NCBI GenBank assembly: GCA_963766445.1
Contig: CAVXZW010000029.1
Location: forward strand, 195,374-259,373
Length of the DNA: 64,000 bases
Source of the DNA: JAICYJ01 sp963766445
GTDB taxonomy: Bacteria > Actinomycetota > Thermoleophilia > Gaiellales > JAICJC01
Direction: 5' to 3'
This document shows, one piece after another, positions 26,230-35,129 of the stretch; position 1 is the first letter of the stretch, and each line of letters begins with the position of its first letter. The notes under the pieces are model-generated. The model had not been told where the DNA came from, did no database searches, and was given only the letters and a program-made list of their open reading frames with translations. The translations under genes were made by a program, and so were the position numbers.

Positions 26230-27167
26230 CCGGCCAGGGCCTCCAGCAGCTCGTCGATCACCGCGACCGTCAGCGGCATGTCCACGCTCTCGTGAAACCG
26301 GGACGCCTGCCGAGCTCGCTCCTCGTCCGGTTGGGCCGGGTCGAGCCATATCAGACAGGACATCTCGTTGATGTGACCGAGCTGGGCGATCGTCATCGAG
26401 AAGTCGCCCCGCCGTTCGATCCGCGCGGGGCCGCCGCAGCGCCGGTACTCGCCGTAGAGCGCCCGTGCCCTGTCGGCATCGCCGTACCCGAACTCGAACA
26501 GGACGCCGGCCAGCTCCTGGCTCGGGTCGGCCAACCCGCAGTTGTCCCAGTCGATCACGCACAGCCCGCCCTGGGACGTGGCGCGGAGGTTGTCCGACCA
26601 CAGGTCGCGATGGCAGGTGCGAAGCTCGCGGGCGGGCACCAGCAGCCCTTCCAACGCCACCAGCTCGTCGCGCATCGCGGCCAGGTCACCGGCGAACGGG
26701 GCTCCAGCTGCGGCCAGCCGCTCGGCCAGCCCATCCCAGCCGGCGGCGCCGACCGGCTCGGTGTACCAGGGATCCTGCGGCCGGCGGCCGCGGAACGGCA
26801 CCCGGTGGATGGCCGCCATCAGCCGCCCCACCCGGCCGGGGTCGAGGCCGCGGTCAGCGCGCAGCACGTCGACCCATCCGTACACGCGCACGGGCAGACC
26901 GCCGATGTCAGCGAACAGCTCGCCGCCGGCCGTGAACACCACCGCGGGCGCCGGCACGCCGGCCGCCACCGCCGCAGCCTGGAACGCGCCGTCCTCCCTG
27001 TCCAGCTCGGGCGGCTGGAACGACGTCTTCACCGCCCACAGGCCGCGCGACGTCTCGAGCTGTACCACCTGGCCCTGCTCGCCACGCGCGACGGTGCCCG
27101 TGAACGCACCGCCGTCGCCCAGTCCGAAGGCGCGAGCGATCCGGCCGGCGTCATCGTCGATGAACAC
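26226..27167 (-). CDS. Aminoglycoside phosphotransferase-like kinase, copy 1
   Basis: A 313-residue APH/choline-kinase fold protein. It shows the ATP lysine region LWAVKTSFQP, the Brenner catalytic motif CHRDLWSDNLR (H-x-D-x4-N) and the metal loop CVIDWDNCG. Proteins of this family phosphorylate small hydroxyl compounds; the family name does not by itself imply resistance. The GTG start at 27167 lies six bases after TAGGCT (27179-27174), a leaderless pattern. It is divergent from the M55 peptidase. Confidence 0.87.
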   Translation of the reverse strand: MFIDDDAGRIARAFGLGDGGAFTGTVARGEQGQVVQLETSRGLWAVKTSFQPPELDREDGAFQAAAVAAGVPAPAVVFTAGGELFADIGGLPVRVYGWVDVLRADRGLDPGRVGRLMAAIHRVPFRGRRPQDPWYTEPVGAAGWDGLAERLAAAGAPFAGDLAAMRDELVALEGLLVPARELRTCHRDLWSDNLRATSQGGLCVIDWDNCGLADPSQELAGVLFEFGYGDADRARALYGEYRRCGGPARIERRGDFSMTIAQLGHINEMSCLIWLDPAQPDEERARQASRFHESVDMPLTVAVIDELLEALAG

Positions 27168-27173
27168 GCCGCG

Positions 27174-27179
27174 AGCCTA
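27174..27179 (-). promoter_or_regulatory. -10 box of the phosphotransferase gene, leaderless spacing
   Basis: TAGGCT on the minus strand ends six bases before GTG 27167. Confidence 0.45.
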
Positions 27180-27208
27180 CCGCGGCCGCCTGTGGGAGGA
27201 TGCGCGCC

Positions 27209-28174
27209 ATGCGGGTCGTCCTGAGCGTCGACATGGAGGGCATCTCACAGCTGACCGAGCCGCGCGAGATCCTCTCGTGCCGGCCGGAGTACTGGGCGAC
27301 CGGCAAGCCGCGGATGGAGGCCGACACGGCCGCGGCCGCTCAGGGGCTGCTCGATGCCGGCGCCGACGAGGTGATCGTGCTCGACAACCACGGCAGCGGC
27401 AACCCCCAGAACGTCTCTCCGGAAAGCCTGCCTGCCGGCTGCCGCCTCGAGACGTGGAACGTGTTTGACCTGCCCGAGCAGGGCGTCGACGCCATGTTCC
27501 AGGTCGGCTATCACGCCCGCGGCGGCACCGACGGGTTCATCTCGCACACTTACATTCCGGGTCTTCGCTTCCGGGTCGGGGACGAGCTGATCTCCGAGAG
27601 CCACGGCCGGGCATGGGCGGCCGGCGTGCCCCTGATCGGCATCACCGGCAACGGCACCCACCGCGACACCCTGGGGTCGCTCGCGGACACGCCCTACATG
27701 GTCGTCCAGGAGACGCTCGGCCGCGGGTCGGCGCGGCCGGTCTTTGCCGATCCGGACGAGGGCCTCGCTGCCATCCGTGCCTTCGCGGCCGGCTGCCTGG
27801 GTGACCTCGACGCCATCCGGCCACCGCATGCGCCTGACCGGCCGCTGTTCGAGGCCAGCATGCCGAACGGGGCCGAGCAGGCCCACGCCATGCTCGCGGC
27901 CGGATGGCGGCGAACCGGAGACGTGGAGTTCGCGGCCGAGCTCGGCGACTGGAGCGAGGCGCGCGAGCCGCTGGCGGCGGCCATGAGCGCGGCGATGGCC
28001 GCCGTCCTGCCCTACTGGGTGGGGGCGACCAGCGCGGCCGAGGCATCGTCGCTCGACCCGGCCAGAGTGGCGGCGCTGACCGAGGTGCTCGCCGACCGCT
28101 GGTGCTCGCGTTCATACCCTGAGTGGTACGCATCGGCCGGCGTCGAGCTGCCGCCGGCGCGGCCCGCGGCCTGA
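27209..28174 (+). CDS. M55-family D-aminopeptidase (DppA-like)
   Basis: A 321-residue metallopeptidase. Zinc ligands expected for M55 are visible: Asp and Glu in LSVDMEGIS, His in VLDNHGSGNP, His in QVGYHARGG and Glu in LISESHGRA, followed by PLIGITGNGTHRDTLG. DppA enzymes release D-amino acids from peptides and may recycle cell-wall peptides. ATG 27209 was chosen because GGGAGG lies nine bases before it; ATG 27200 is in the same frame. Confidence 0.9.
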   Translation: MRVVLSVDMEGISQLTEPREILSCRPEYWATGKPRMEADTAAAAQGLLDAGADEVIVLDNHGSGNPQNVSPESLPAGCRLETWNVFDLPEQGVDAMFQVGYHARGGTDGFISHTYIPGLRFRVGDELISESHGRAWAAGVPLIGITGNGTHRDTLGSLADTPYMVVQETLGRGSARPVFADPDEGLAAIRAFAAGCLGDLDAIRPPHAPDRPLFEASMPNGAEQAHAMLAAGWRRTGDVEFAAELGDWSEAREPLAAAMSAAMAAVLPYWVGATSAAEASSLDPARVAALTEVLADRWCSRSYPEWYASAGVELPPARPAA

Positions 28175-28295
28175 CAGCTTTACCGCTTCGTCACGGACGG
28201 TCCACGAAACGGACACCCTTTGCTCCCCAACCCCTGGCTAGCGTGGCTTCGGGCGCCAACGGTCAGGCGCCGAACTCGGACGAAGGAGCTTCGCA

Positions 28296-29912
28296 ATGCG
28301 ATTCACCAGACGAGCGGCCGTGGCCGCCGCGGCGGGCTGCGCGCTCGTGTTCGCGGCGGCTGCGGAGGCAGTCCCGATGCTAACCGGTAGCGACACAGTG
28401 CAGCCCAAGGTGGCCGGCAACGCGGTGCCGGTGACGCTGATGCGGGGCCTCGGGAAGGTCCCAGTCGCGCAGGGCTCGGACCGCATGGACGGCGGCACCG
28501 CCGCCAATCCGTACTACGGCTACGACGGCGACGGGCCGATGGTGCCCGCCCCGGGTGACTTCCCCACGAGCACGCACCTGGTGGAGGTGACCAAGACCGA
28601 GCCGGACAAGAACACCTACCTGGTGCTGAACGGCCAGAACGGCCCGGATGCCTCGTACAACTACGGCACGCACTTCGTGTTCCAGGGCCATGAGGGCGGC
28701 GCGCCCGGCTTCCTATCGCGCATCAACCTCGACGCGGATGGGACGCACCGGGTCACGCTGATGGCGAGCAAGGACACGAAAGGCGACCCGCTGCCCGACT
28801 TCGACGGCTCCACGTGGGACCCGTTTGCCGGGCGGCTTCTGCTGACCACCGAGAGCAACTCGGGGCCGAGCGTGTACCAGGCCACCCTGCGCTACCCGTC
28901 CCGGGTGGCGCCGCTCGACGGTGTGTTCGGCCGCGGGGACTATGAGGGCGTGCAGGCCGACTCGGACGGTCGCATCTGGCTGGTCGAGGACTCCAGCGGA
29001 ACGTTCGGCACCGCCAACCCGAATGCCAAGCAGCCGAACAGCTTCGTCTACCGGTTCACCCCCAGCAACCCCGCCAACCTGCGGGCGGGCGGCAAGCTGC
29101 AGGCGTTGCAGGTGATCTCGCTGCGCAGCGGCAACCCGATCGTGTTCCACGACGGCAAGGCCGACCAGGACATCACCTCGCCCGACCGCCGCGACCTCCA
29201 CACGTACGGCAATCAGTTCCAGACCAGGTGGGTGACGGTGCACGACAACGCCACCGACGGCATGGCCACGTTCGATGCGAACGCCCTGGCCAAGGCGCGG
29301 GGGGCAACCCCGTTCAAGCGGCCCGAGAACGGCGTGTTCCGGCCTGGTTCCGGCTTCCGCCAGTTCGTGTTCACCGAGACCGGCGACACCAGCGCGCTGT
29401 CGGAAGCCGGCGCGGCGCTGGGTGGCTACGGAGCGCTGTACAAGCTCAGCCAGTCCAGCCCCGGCGCGTCGCATGGCACGCTGACGATGGTGTACCGCGG
29501 AAACGAGATGCACACCGGCTTCGACAACGTCTCGTTCTCGAGCGCCAACACGGCGCTGGTGGCCGAGGACGCCGGCGACACGCTCCACACGCAGCGAAAT
29601 GCGTTCGACTCGCTGTGGGCGATCCGCACCGACGTCGACTATGGCGCGCCCAGCGCACCGGCACCGCAGCGGGTGCTGTACGTCGGCCGGGACGCGTCGG
29701 CCACCATCGACTCGGGCTTCTCGGGGATGGACGGCTACCAGAACGAGGGGGACAACGAGGTCACCGGTATCCACGTCTCCGACGGAGACGCCTCGATCGC
29801 CGGCCTGCTCGGTGCCGCGGTCCCGCACCCGTGGGTGCCCGGGTCTCGGTGGAGGGTGTTCTTCACCGCCCAGCACGGCGACAACGACACGTGGGAGCTG
29901 ATCCGCAACTAG
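28296..29912 (+). CDS. Secreted PhoX-like (DUF839) protein
   Basis: A 538-residue exported protein. The N-terminus RFTRRAAVAAAAGCALVF has a twin-arginine-like pair and a hydrophobic stretch ending AEA, consistent with Tat export, as known for PhoX. The body is beta-propeller-like, with GDYEGVQADSDGRIWLVEDS, SFVYRFTPSN, MHTGFDNVSFSSANTALVAE and EGDNEVTGIHVSDGD, and ends WRVFFTAQHGDNDTWEL. PhoX enzymes are calcium-iron phosphatases; whether the metal ligands are complete here cannot be decided by eye. AAGGAG precedes the ATG by eight bases. Confidence 0.78.
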   Translation: MRFTRRAAVAAAAGCALVFAAAAEAVPMLTGSDTVQPKVAGNAVPVTLMRGLGKVPVAQGSDRMDGGTAANPYYGYDGDGPMVPAPGDFPTSTHLVEVTKTEPDKNTYLVLNGQNGPDASYNYGTHFVFQGHEGGAPGFLSRINLDADGTHRVTLMASKDTKGDPLPDFDGSTWDPFAGRLLLTTESNSGPSVYQATLRYPSRVAPLDGVFGRGDYEGVQADSDGRIWLVEDSSGTFGTANPNAKQPNSFVYRFTPSNPANLRAGGKLQALQVISLRSGNPIVFHDGKADQDITSPDRRDLHTYGNQFQTRWVTVHDNATDGMATFDANALAKARGATPFKRPENGVFRPGSGFRQFVFTETGDTSALSEAGAALGGYGALYKLSQSSPGASHGTLTMVYRGNEMHTGFDNVSFSSANTALVAEDAGDTLHTQRNAFDSLWAIRTDVDYGAPSAPAPQRVLYVGRDASATIDSGFSGMDGYQNEGDNEVTGIHVSDGDASIAGLLGAAVPHPWVPGSRWRVFFTAQHGDNDTWELIRN

Positions 29913-29930
29913 ACGCGGGTAGATGCGACG

Positions 29931-29958
29931 GGGTGGGCCGGGAGCATCCGGCCCACCC
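29931..29958 (+). terminator. Hairpin after the PhoX-like gene
   Basis: GGGTGGGCCGG (29931-29941) pairs perfectly with CCGGCCCACCC (29948-29958), with a 6-nt loop, 18 bases after the stop. There is no U-run. Confidence 0.6.
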
Positions 29959-29971
29959 GCGGTGGGCTGAG

Positions 29972-29977
29972 TAGTAT
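29972..29977 (+). promoter_or_regulatory. -10 box of the tandem GNAT gene, leaderless spacing
   Basis: TAGTAT ends seven bases before GTG 29985. Confidence 0.5.
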
Positions 29978-29984
29978 CGAGCGG

Positions 29985-30911
29985 GTGAGCACGATGCCCG
30001 CTCCGATCGAGATCGAGTCCGCGCGCTCCGGGCCGGCACTGGGCGATGTCGCGGACGTGGTCGGTCGCGTCTCGCCCGCCAGCCGGCTCAGCCCCCACCA
30101 GCTCGCGCACTACCTGTCCGCCAACCCGGGGTCGGTGATGCTGGTCGCACGCTGTGGGACGGAGGCGGTGGGCGCGGCCACGGTGGCGCGTTCCGGCCGT
30201 CCCGGCCACCAGTACACGATGGTGCGGGTGGTGCCCGAGCACCGCCGGCGTGGTGCCGGTAGTGCGATGCTGGACGCCGCCCGCCACCATGCCGGCAGGA
30301 TCGCCCTGGAGCGGATCTGGGGCCGGGTCGATGCGGCCGATACGGGCTCGCTCAGGTTCGCGGAGCGACACGGGCTGGTCGAGTCCGGTCGGGAGTGGAT
30401 CTCGGCCCTGGAACTGGCCGACGCGCCGTCGCCGCTGCCTCCGCCGCCGGGTGTCACGGTGGTCAGCCTGGCCGAGCGCCCCGACCTGATCCGGGCGGCC
30501 TACGACGTCCACAGCGAATGCCTGCCGGACATGCCGTCGCCGACGCCGATGCGGGCGGAGCCGTTTCACGAGTGGGTCAGCCAGACGCTGGAGGGGCCCG
30601 GCGCCTTGCCCGCAGCCGCCGTGGTGGCGCTCGCGGGCGACGCGGTGATCGGCCAGGCCGCCGTGAGGCTGGAGGGCGGCGAGGGCACGGCCGAGCACCT
30701 GCTTACCTGCGTGCGGCGCGACTGGCGCGGACGCGGCGTCGCAATGGCGCTGAAGTCGGCGCAGATCGCCGCGGCCCGGCAGGCCGGGATCGAGCGTCTG
30801 GTGACGTCGAACGACGCGCCCAACGCCGCCATGCTGGCCGTGAACCAGCGGCTGGGATACCGGGTCGTGAGCGAGGGCGTGCTGGTCGAGGGGCCGGCAC
30901 AGCTCGGGTAG
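29985..30911 (+). CDS. Tandem GNAT acetyltransferase
   Basis: A 308-residue protein with two GNAT domains. The first has MVRVVPEHRRRGAGSAMLDA and the second TCVRRDWRGRGVAMALKSA, both with an acetyl-CoA loop of the R-x2-G-x-G/A type. The second also has VTSNDAPNAAMLAVNQRLGY. The arrangement resembles MshD (mycothiol synthase), but I do not see enough to name it so. The GTG start is leaderless. The CocE-type hydrolase follows 12 bp later and may be co-transcribed. Confidence 0.87.
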   Translation: MSTMPAPIEIESARSGPALGDVADVVGRVSPASRLSPHQLAHYLSANPGSVMLVARCGTEAVGAATVARSGRPGHQYTMVRVVPEHRRRGAGSAMLDAARHHAGRIALERIWGRVDAADTGSLRFAERHGLVESGREWISALELADAPSPLPPPPGVTVVSLAERPDLIRAAYDVHSECLPDMPSPTPMRAEPFHEWVSQTLEGPGALPAAAVVALAGDAVIGQAAVRLEGGEGTAEHLLTCVRRDWRGRGVAMALKSAQIAAARQAGIERLVTSNDAPNAAMLAVNQRLGYRVVSEGVLVEGPAQLG

Positions 30912-30923
30912 GCTCCCGCGCCG

Positions 30924-32561
30924 GTGACGATCGAGATCGAGACGCTCGAGGCGGCCGCGCTCGACCCCCGCGCGCAGCAGCACATGGCGCCGATGCGCGA
31001 CGGCGTCGAGCTGGCCACCGACATGTACCTGCCGGACGGGGAGGGCCCGTGGCCGGCGGTGCTGGTGCGGCTGCCATACGACAAGAACGGCCGCTATTGC
31101 TGGATGCCGTTCATCGCGGGCCACTTCACCGAGCGCGGCTACGCGTTCCTGCCCCAGGACGTGCGCGGCAAGTTCCGGTCGGGTGGTGAGGTGAATGCGT
31201 TCGTGCACGAGGTCGACGACGGATACGACACGATCCAGTGGATCACGGAGCAGACCTGGTCGAACGGCGACGTCGGGATGTGGGGCGACTCCTACTACGG
31301 CTACACCCAGTGGGCGGCGGTCGCCTCCGGGCACCCCGCGCTGAAGGCGATCGTGCCGCGCGTGACCGTGGCCGACCTGTTCGGCTGGCTCGATGGCGAC
31401 GGCGTGGCACCGCTCTACGGTGCTCACTACCTGGCCCAGTACTGGGCAGACGGCCGCACGCACCACTGGACGCCGGACTGGACGCGGCGGCCGCTGAGTG
31501 AGCTGTTCGATCCCGCGTTCGAGCTGATCGGCAGCCGCTCCCTGGCCTTCGACCGGCTGCTGGCGGAGGCTCGCGGCCAGGCATCGGTGGACATGTACGG
31601 CGACCGCCATCCGTTCACGCGGCTCCGCATCCCGACGCTGCACGGTGTTGGCTGGTTCGACAACATCACTCCCCCGCACATGCTCGATTACGAGCGCCTC
31701 ATGAGCGACCCGGAGACGGCACCGTTCCAGTACCTGCACGCCGGCTCGACCGACCACGAGAACTACCGCTTCGAGTTCGTGCCGATCCCCGAGAGCGAGG
31801 ACCACGACACCCACGACGATGCGCTCGAGCGGATGCTGCCGCGCTACCTCGCCCCCGCGCTCGACTTCTTCGACGCCTTCCTGTCCGGCCGTAGCGACCC
31901 CGAGTCGATGCCGCGCGTGCGCTGGCACCTGCCGAACGTGGGCTGGCATGAGTCACCGGTGTGGCCGCCGGCGGGTGCCCGCGAGCAGCGCCTGTATCTG
32001 ACGGCGGCGGGCAGTCTCGCCGAGGCCGCGCCCGGGGAGGGGGCGGTGGAATGGCTGCACGATCCCGAGAACCTGGTGCCCTCCACCATCGAGAACCCGT
32101 TCGCCTTCCTCTACGAGTACCCCGACGAGGATGCGGTCGCCTCGCGGCCCGACGTCGCGGTGTTCGAGTCGGCCGGACTGGCCGACCACCTGACGCTGGC
32201 GGGCCGCGTCGTCGCGCACCTGACCGTGGCCGGCGACGGCCCGTCCATGAACCTGCACGTCAAGCTGGTCGACGTCGACCCGGCGGGCGGGTCGCACATC
32301 GTGCTCTACGGCCAGCGCGCGGTCGTCGATCCCGGAGACGGCACCGACGCCGAGGTCTACCTGGGGCACACCGGGTACCGCGTCCCGGCCGGCCACCGGT
32401 TACGGCTGCAGGTCGCCTCCAGCGACTACCCCCTGTACGTGGCGCACCCGGGGACGTCCGAGAGCCCGTGGTTTGCGACCCGTACGGCGGTCAACCACCA
32501 GCGCCTGCTGACCGGCGGCGCGACACCGTCGTATCTGAGCGTGACCGCGCTCGACGACTAG
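30924..32561 (+). CDS. CocE/NonD-family hydrolase (X-Pro dipeptidyl-peptidase S15 fold)
   Basis: A 545-residue hydrolase. MRDGVELATDMYLPDGEGPW is the usual entry strand, followed by VLVRLPYDKNG, FLPQDVRGKFRSGGE, the nucleophile elbow VGMWGDSYYGYTQWAA (Ser) and AGSTDHENYRF (His). The C-terminal jelly-roll (LTLAGRVVAHLTVAGDGPS, YRVPAGHRLRLQVASSDYP) is complete. Members are esterases or dipeptidyl-peptidases. The GTG at 30924 lies nine bases after TAGGCT. Confidence 0.9.
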   Translation: MTIEIETLEAAALDPRAQQHMAPMRDGVELATDMYLPDGEGPWPAVLVRLPYDKNGRYCWMPFIAGHFTERGYAFLPQDVRGKFRSGGEVNAFVHEVDDGYDTIQWITEQTWSNGDVGMWGDSYYGYTQWAAVASGHPALKAIVPRVTVADLFGWLDGDGVAPLYGAHYLAQYWADGRTHHWTPDWTRRPLSELFDPAFELIGSRSLAFDRLLAEARGQASVDMYGDRHPFTRLRIPTLHGVGWFDNITPPHMLDYERLMSDPETAPFQYLHAGSTDHENYRFEFVPIPESEDHDTHDDALERMLPRYLAPALDFFDAFLSGRSDPESMPRVRWHLPNVGWHESPVWPPAGAREQRLYLTAAGSLAEAAPGEGAVEWLHDPENLVPSTIENPFAFLYEYPDEDAVASRPDVAVFESAGLADHLTLAGRVVAHLTVAGDGPSMNLHVKLVDVDPAGGSHIVLYGQRAVVDPGDGTDAEVYLGHTGYRVPAGHRLRLQVASSDYPLYVAHPGTSESPWFATRTAVNHQRLLTGGATPSYLSVTALDD

Positions 32562-32596
32562 ATACGCCGGCAGGTTCGATTACTCTGTAGTGGAGC

Positions 32597-33325
32597 ATGC
32601 TGCAGTCGCGAGCAGTCGTGGGGATGATCGTGGCGACCGTTCTCGCCGCGGGCAGCGCGTGCGGCAACACGGTCAAGGGCACGGAGAAACCGTGGGGGCC
32701 GCTCTCGACCACGGCCACCCCGCACCTGCCGTCGGGGTCACGCGCGTCCATCAACCACACGCTGGACGTGTTCGTGCGAAACGGCGTGGAGCGCCGCGAC
32801 CCGGCCAAGGCGTACGCGGTGGCGTCATCGATGATGCGCATCGGCCAGACCCACAAGCAGTGGAACCAGGGCACGCTTCCGGTGCCGCCGTACCGCACCA
32901 GGGGCACCGAGTTCCACGGCTACACCGTGATGAGCGCGTCGAAGAAGCAGGTCTACCTGACCATGATCCTGCAGCCGCGCAACGCCAGGAAGCAGGGCGC
33001 CGTGGCCTACAACATCCGGCTCTCGAAGGCCGCCAACGGCAGCTGGCTGATCGACTGGTTCACGCCGTCGGCCTTCTTCGCGGCCAAGGGCCAGACGCCC
33101 TCGCTGTTCGCCGAGCCAGACCTGGCGCCGTCGCTGGGGGTCGCGTCGCTGAAGCACAAGAGCCACGCCAACCTGATCATGTGGGGTGTGCTGGCGCTGC
33201 TGATGATCCCGCTGGTGGCCACGATCGCCTTCTTTTTCGGGGCGTTCGGCTCGCGCATCCCTTGGCGCAGACGGCCGGACGACGATCCTACGTGGGCGGC
33301 CGCGTTCCGCCCCGACGACCGCTGA
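32597..33325 (+). CDS. Membrane-anchored extracytoplasmic protein of unknown function
   Basis: A 242-residue protein with a hydrophobic N-terminus (VVGMIVATVLAAGSACGN, a signal peptide with a poor lipobox) and one C-terminal membrane helix at about residues 195-218 (NLIMWGVLALLMIPLVATIA). A short basic-acidic tail RRRPDDDPTW follows. The region between, with YAVASSMMRIGQTHKQWNQ, resembles a folded extracytoplasmic domain. No family is recognised. The topology predicts an outside domain tethered by the C-terminal helix. DUF3303 follows 17 bp later. Confidence 0.75.
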   Translation: MLQSRAVVGMIVATVLAAGSACGNTVKGTEKPWGPLSTTATPHLPSGSRASINHTLDVFVRNGVERRDPAKAYAVASSMMRIGQTHKQWNQGTLPVPPYRTRGTEFHGYTVMSASKKQVYLTMILQPRNARKQGAVAYNIRLSKAANGSWLIDWFTPSAFFAAKGQTPSLFAEPDLAPSLGVASLKHKSHANLIMWGVLALLMIPLVATIAFFFGAFGSRIPWRRRPDDDPTWAAAFRPDDR

Positions 33326-33342
33326 CGTGCGAAGCTTGGGCC

Positions 33343-33609
33343 GTGCGCTACATGGTCGTGGAACGGTTCACCCAGGGCCCCGAGCCGGTCTACCGCCGTG
33401 CGGCCGAGCGCGGCCGCATGCTGCCGCCCGGGCTTGAGTACATCGACAGCTGGGTCGACCAGCGACTCGACCGCTGCTTTCAGCTGATGGAGACCGACGA
33501 TCCCGGCCTGTTCGATCAGTGGATCGCCTGCTGGGACGACCTCGCGGAGTTCGAGGTGGTGCCGGTGGTGTCGTCCGCGCAGGCGGCCGCTATCGCAGAT
33601 CCTCGGTAG
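33343..33609 (+). CDS. DUF3303-like small protein
   Basis: An 88-residue protein: RYMVVERFTQGPEPVYRRAA, GRMLPPGLEYIDSWVDQ, CFQLMETDDPGLFDQWIACW and EFEVVPVVSSAQAA. This is the ordinary shape of DUF3303, of unknown function. GTG 33343 gives the usual family start; ATG 33352 is the alternative. The last 20 bp overlap the end of the convergent phosphotransferase gene. Confidence 0.82.
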   Translation: MRYMVVERFTQGPEPVYRRAAERGRMLPPGLEYIDSWVDQRLDRCFQLMETDDPGLFDQWIACWDDLAEFEVVPVVSSAQAAAIADPR

Positions 33610-34513
33610 CCCGCTCGAGCCCGGCCACCACTTCCGACAGCAGCGCCGGCATGCCCACGTCGTGGGCGTACTCGGCCAGCGCTGCCCAAAGCGACACGGC
33701 CAGCACCCGTGCCCGGGTGAGGGCGTCGTCGTCGACCGGCCCGTACGCGTCGTGGAAGGCGGCGCGGCCGGCGGGCGGCAGGTAGCCCCAGTAGAGCGGC
33801 AGGTCGATCGCTGGGTGCGCACGGCACACGTCGATCCAGTCGATCACCCCGGACGGCTCGCCGTCGGCGCCGATCAGCAGGTGGCGGACGTGCAGGTCGC
33901 CGTGCACCACGGCCGACGCCGCGGGCGGATCCAGCCGCTCGGCCCGGCCGAGCAACGCCGCCAGCCCGGGCGGCGGAGTCCACAGGCCGGCGCCTTCCAG
34001 GATTCCGCAGCGACGGCGGGCGTCGGCCACGCGGTGGGGCATGTCGGCGCGCCGGACGGGATCGACCGGAAGCGCCGCTCCGTCGGCCGTGACCGTACCC
34101 GGATCGACGTCGTGCAGCGCGCGCAGGAACCGGCCCAGGGCGGCGCCGTGGCCGACGCGATCGGCATCCGAGGGCACCGCGTCAGCCGCCTCGCGTCCGG
34201 GCAGGTACGGCGAGCCCGACCACGGCCACGGGAACTCCGGCCCGGGTTCGCCCCGGAAGGCCGCGACCGGGATCGGCAGCGGCAGCTCGGGGGCCAGCAC
34301 CGGCAGCACCTCGGTCTCACGCAGGAAGCCGGGAACCACCACCTCGCGGCGCGGGAAGCGAAACACCCAGCGCGAGCCGACCAGCCACACGGTGCTGTCC
34401 CAGCCCTCGCCGAGCGGCTCGATCAGGGCTGCGTCCAGCTCCGGGAACCGCTCCCGGATCAGCCGCCGCGCGAGCGCCGAGTCGACCACGATCTCCGGAC
34501 TCCACTGCGGCAT
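33590..34513 (-). CDS. Aminoglycoside phosphotransferase-like kinase, copy 2
   Basis: A 307-residue APH-family kinase: EGWDSTVWLVGSRWVFRFPR (nucleotide loop and lysine/arginine strand), SAVVHGDLHVRHLLIG (Brenner motif, with H instead of N at the usual N position) and GVIDWIDVCRAHPAIDLP. ATG 34513 lies six bases after TATCGT, a leaderless pattern. It is divergent from the Nudix gene, so the two promoters overlap in about 35 bp. Substrate unknown. Confidence 0.87.
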   Translation of the reverse strand: MPQWSPEIVVDSALARRLIRERFPELDAALIEPLGEGWDSTVWLVGSRWVFRFPRREVVVPGFLRETEVLPVLAPELPLPIPVAAFRGEPGPEFPWPWSGSPYLPGREAADAVPSDADRVGHGAALGRFLRALHDVDPGTVTADGAALPVDPVRRADMPHRVADARRRCGILEGAGLWTPPPGLAALLGRAERLDPPAASAVVHGDLHVRHLLIGADGEPSGVIDWIDVCRAHPAIDLPLYWGYLPPAGRAAFHDAYGPVDDDALTRARVLAVSLWAALAEYAHDVGMPALLSEVVAGLERATEDLR

Positions 34514-34519
34514 CGGATC

Positions 34520-34541
34520 ACGATAGCGACCGCTGTAAGCT
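34520..34541. promoter_or_regulatory. Divergent leaderless promoters
   Basis: TATCGT (minus, 34525-34520) lies six bases before ATG 34513; TAAGCT (plus, 34536-34541) lies six bases before ATG 34548. Confidence 0.45.
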
Positions 34542-34547
34542 ATGCAC

Positions 34548-35102
34548 ATGAGCGAGCAGGCGATACCGGCAGCATCGGGTACGGGCGGCGCGGGCGACGA
34601 GCAGCATCCCGCCATCTTCGCGACGACAGTGTGCTCGATCGTGGAGCACGGCGGAGAGCTGTTGATGGTGCGGCAGCTGAACCGAGAGGGCGAGGAGCGC
34701 TGGAACTTCCCGACCGGATGGATGGCGTCGCACGACGAGGACGGAAACGTCCAGATCCCCGAACACGTCGTCAACCGCAACCTGCTGATGGAGACCGGCT
34801 ACGCCGCGTCCGGCGCGACCTTGATCGGCGCCACGCTGGTGCGCGAGCACGATGAGGACGGCCGGCGCATCGGCACGTCGATGCGGCTCGACTACCTCTC
34901 CAGCCAGCCCCGCCAGACCAGCTACGCGATCAACGACTCCGACATCCTGGGCGCGCCCCAGTGGTTCAGCCCCGCCGACATTGAGATCATGATCGCGAAC
35001 AACGAGGTCAAGGGCGAGCTGACCGCCGCCGCGTTCCGCCACTGGCAGGAGTTCCGCAGGGGCGGTTCCGTGTCGGGCGACGTGATCGACATCCCGAACT
35101 AG
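34548..35102 (+). CDS. Nudix-like protein with a degenerate Nudix box
   Basis: A 184-residue protein with the Nudix fold: TTVCSIVEHGGELLMVRQLN, WNFPTGWMASHDEDGNVQIP, then VVNRNLLMETGYAASGATLI. At the place of R-E-x2-E-E-x-G it reads R-N-L-L-M-E-T-G, so two of the metal-binding residues are not conserved. Hydrolase activity is doubtful; binding or regulatory roles exist in the family. ATG 34548 fits the leaderless -10 spacing; ATG 34542 is two codons upstream. Confidence 0.78.
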   Translation: MSEQAIPAASGTGGAGDEQHPAIFATTVCSIVEHGGELLMVRQLNREGEERWNFPTGWMASHDEDGNVQIPEHVVNRNLLMETGYAASGATLIGATLVREHDEDGRRIGTSMRLDYLSSQPRQTSYAINDSDILGAPQWFSPADIEIMIANNEVKGELTAAAFRHWQEFRRGGSVSGDVIDIPN

Positions 35103-35105
35103 ATC

Positions 35106-35121
35106 GCCGTCCCCGGACGGC
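35106..35121. terminator. Short hairpin between convergent genes
   Basis: GCCGTCC - CC - GGACGGC is a perfect 7-bp stem between the Nudix-like gene and the enoyl-CoA hydratase gene. No U-run. Confidence 0.35.
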
Positions 35122-35129
35122 TCGCGCGC

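Noticed and set aside
26226..34513. Antibiotic-resistance island from the two APH-like kinases
   Set aside because: Family membership alone does not show resistance, and neither gene has mobile or resistance neighbours.
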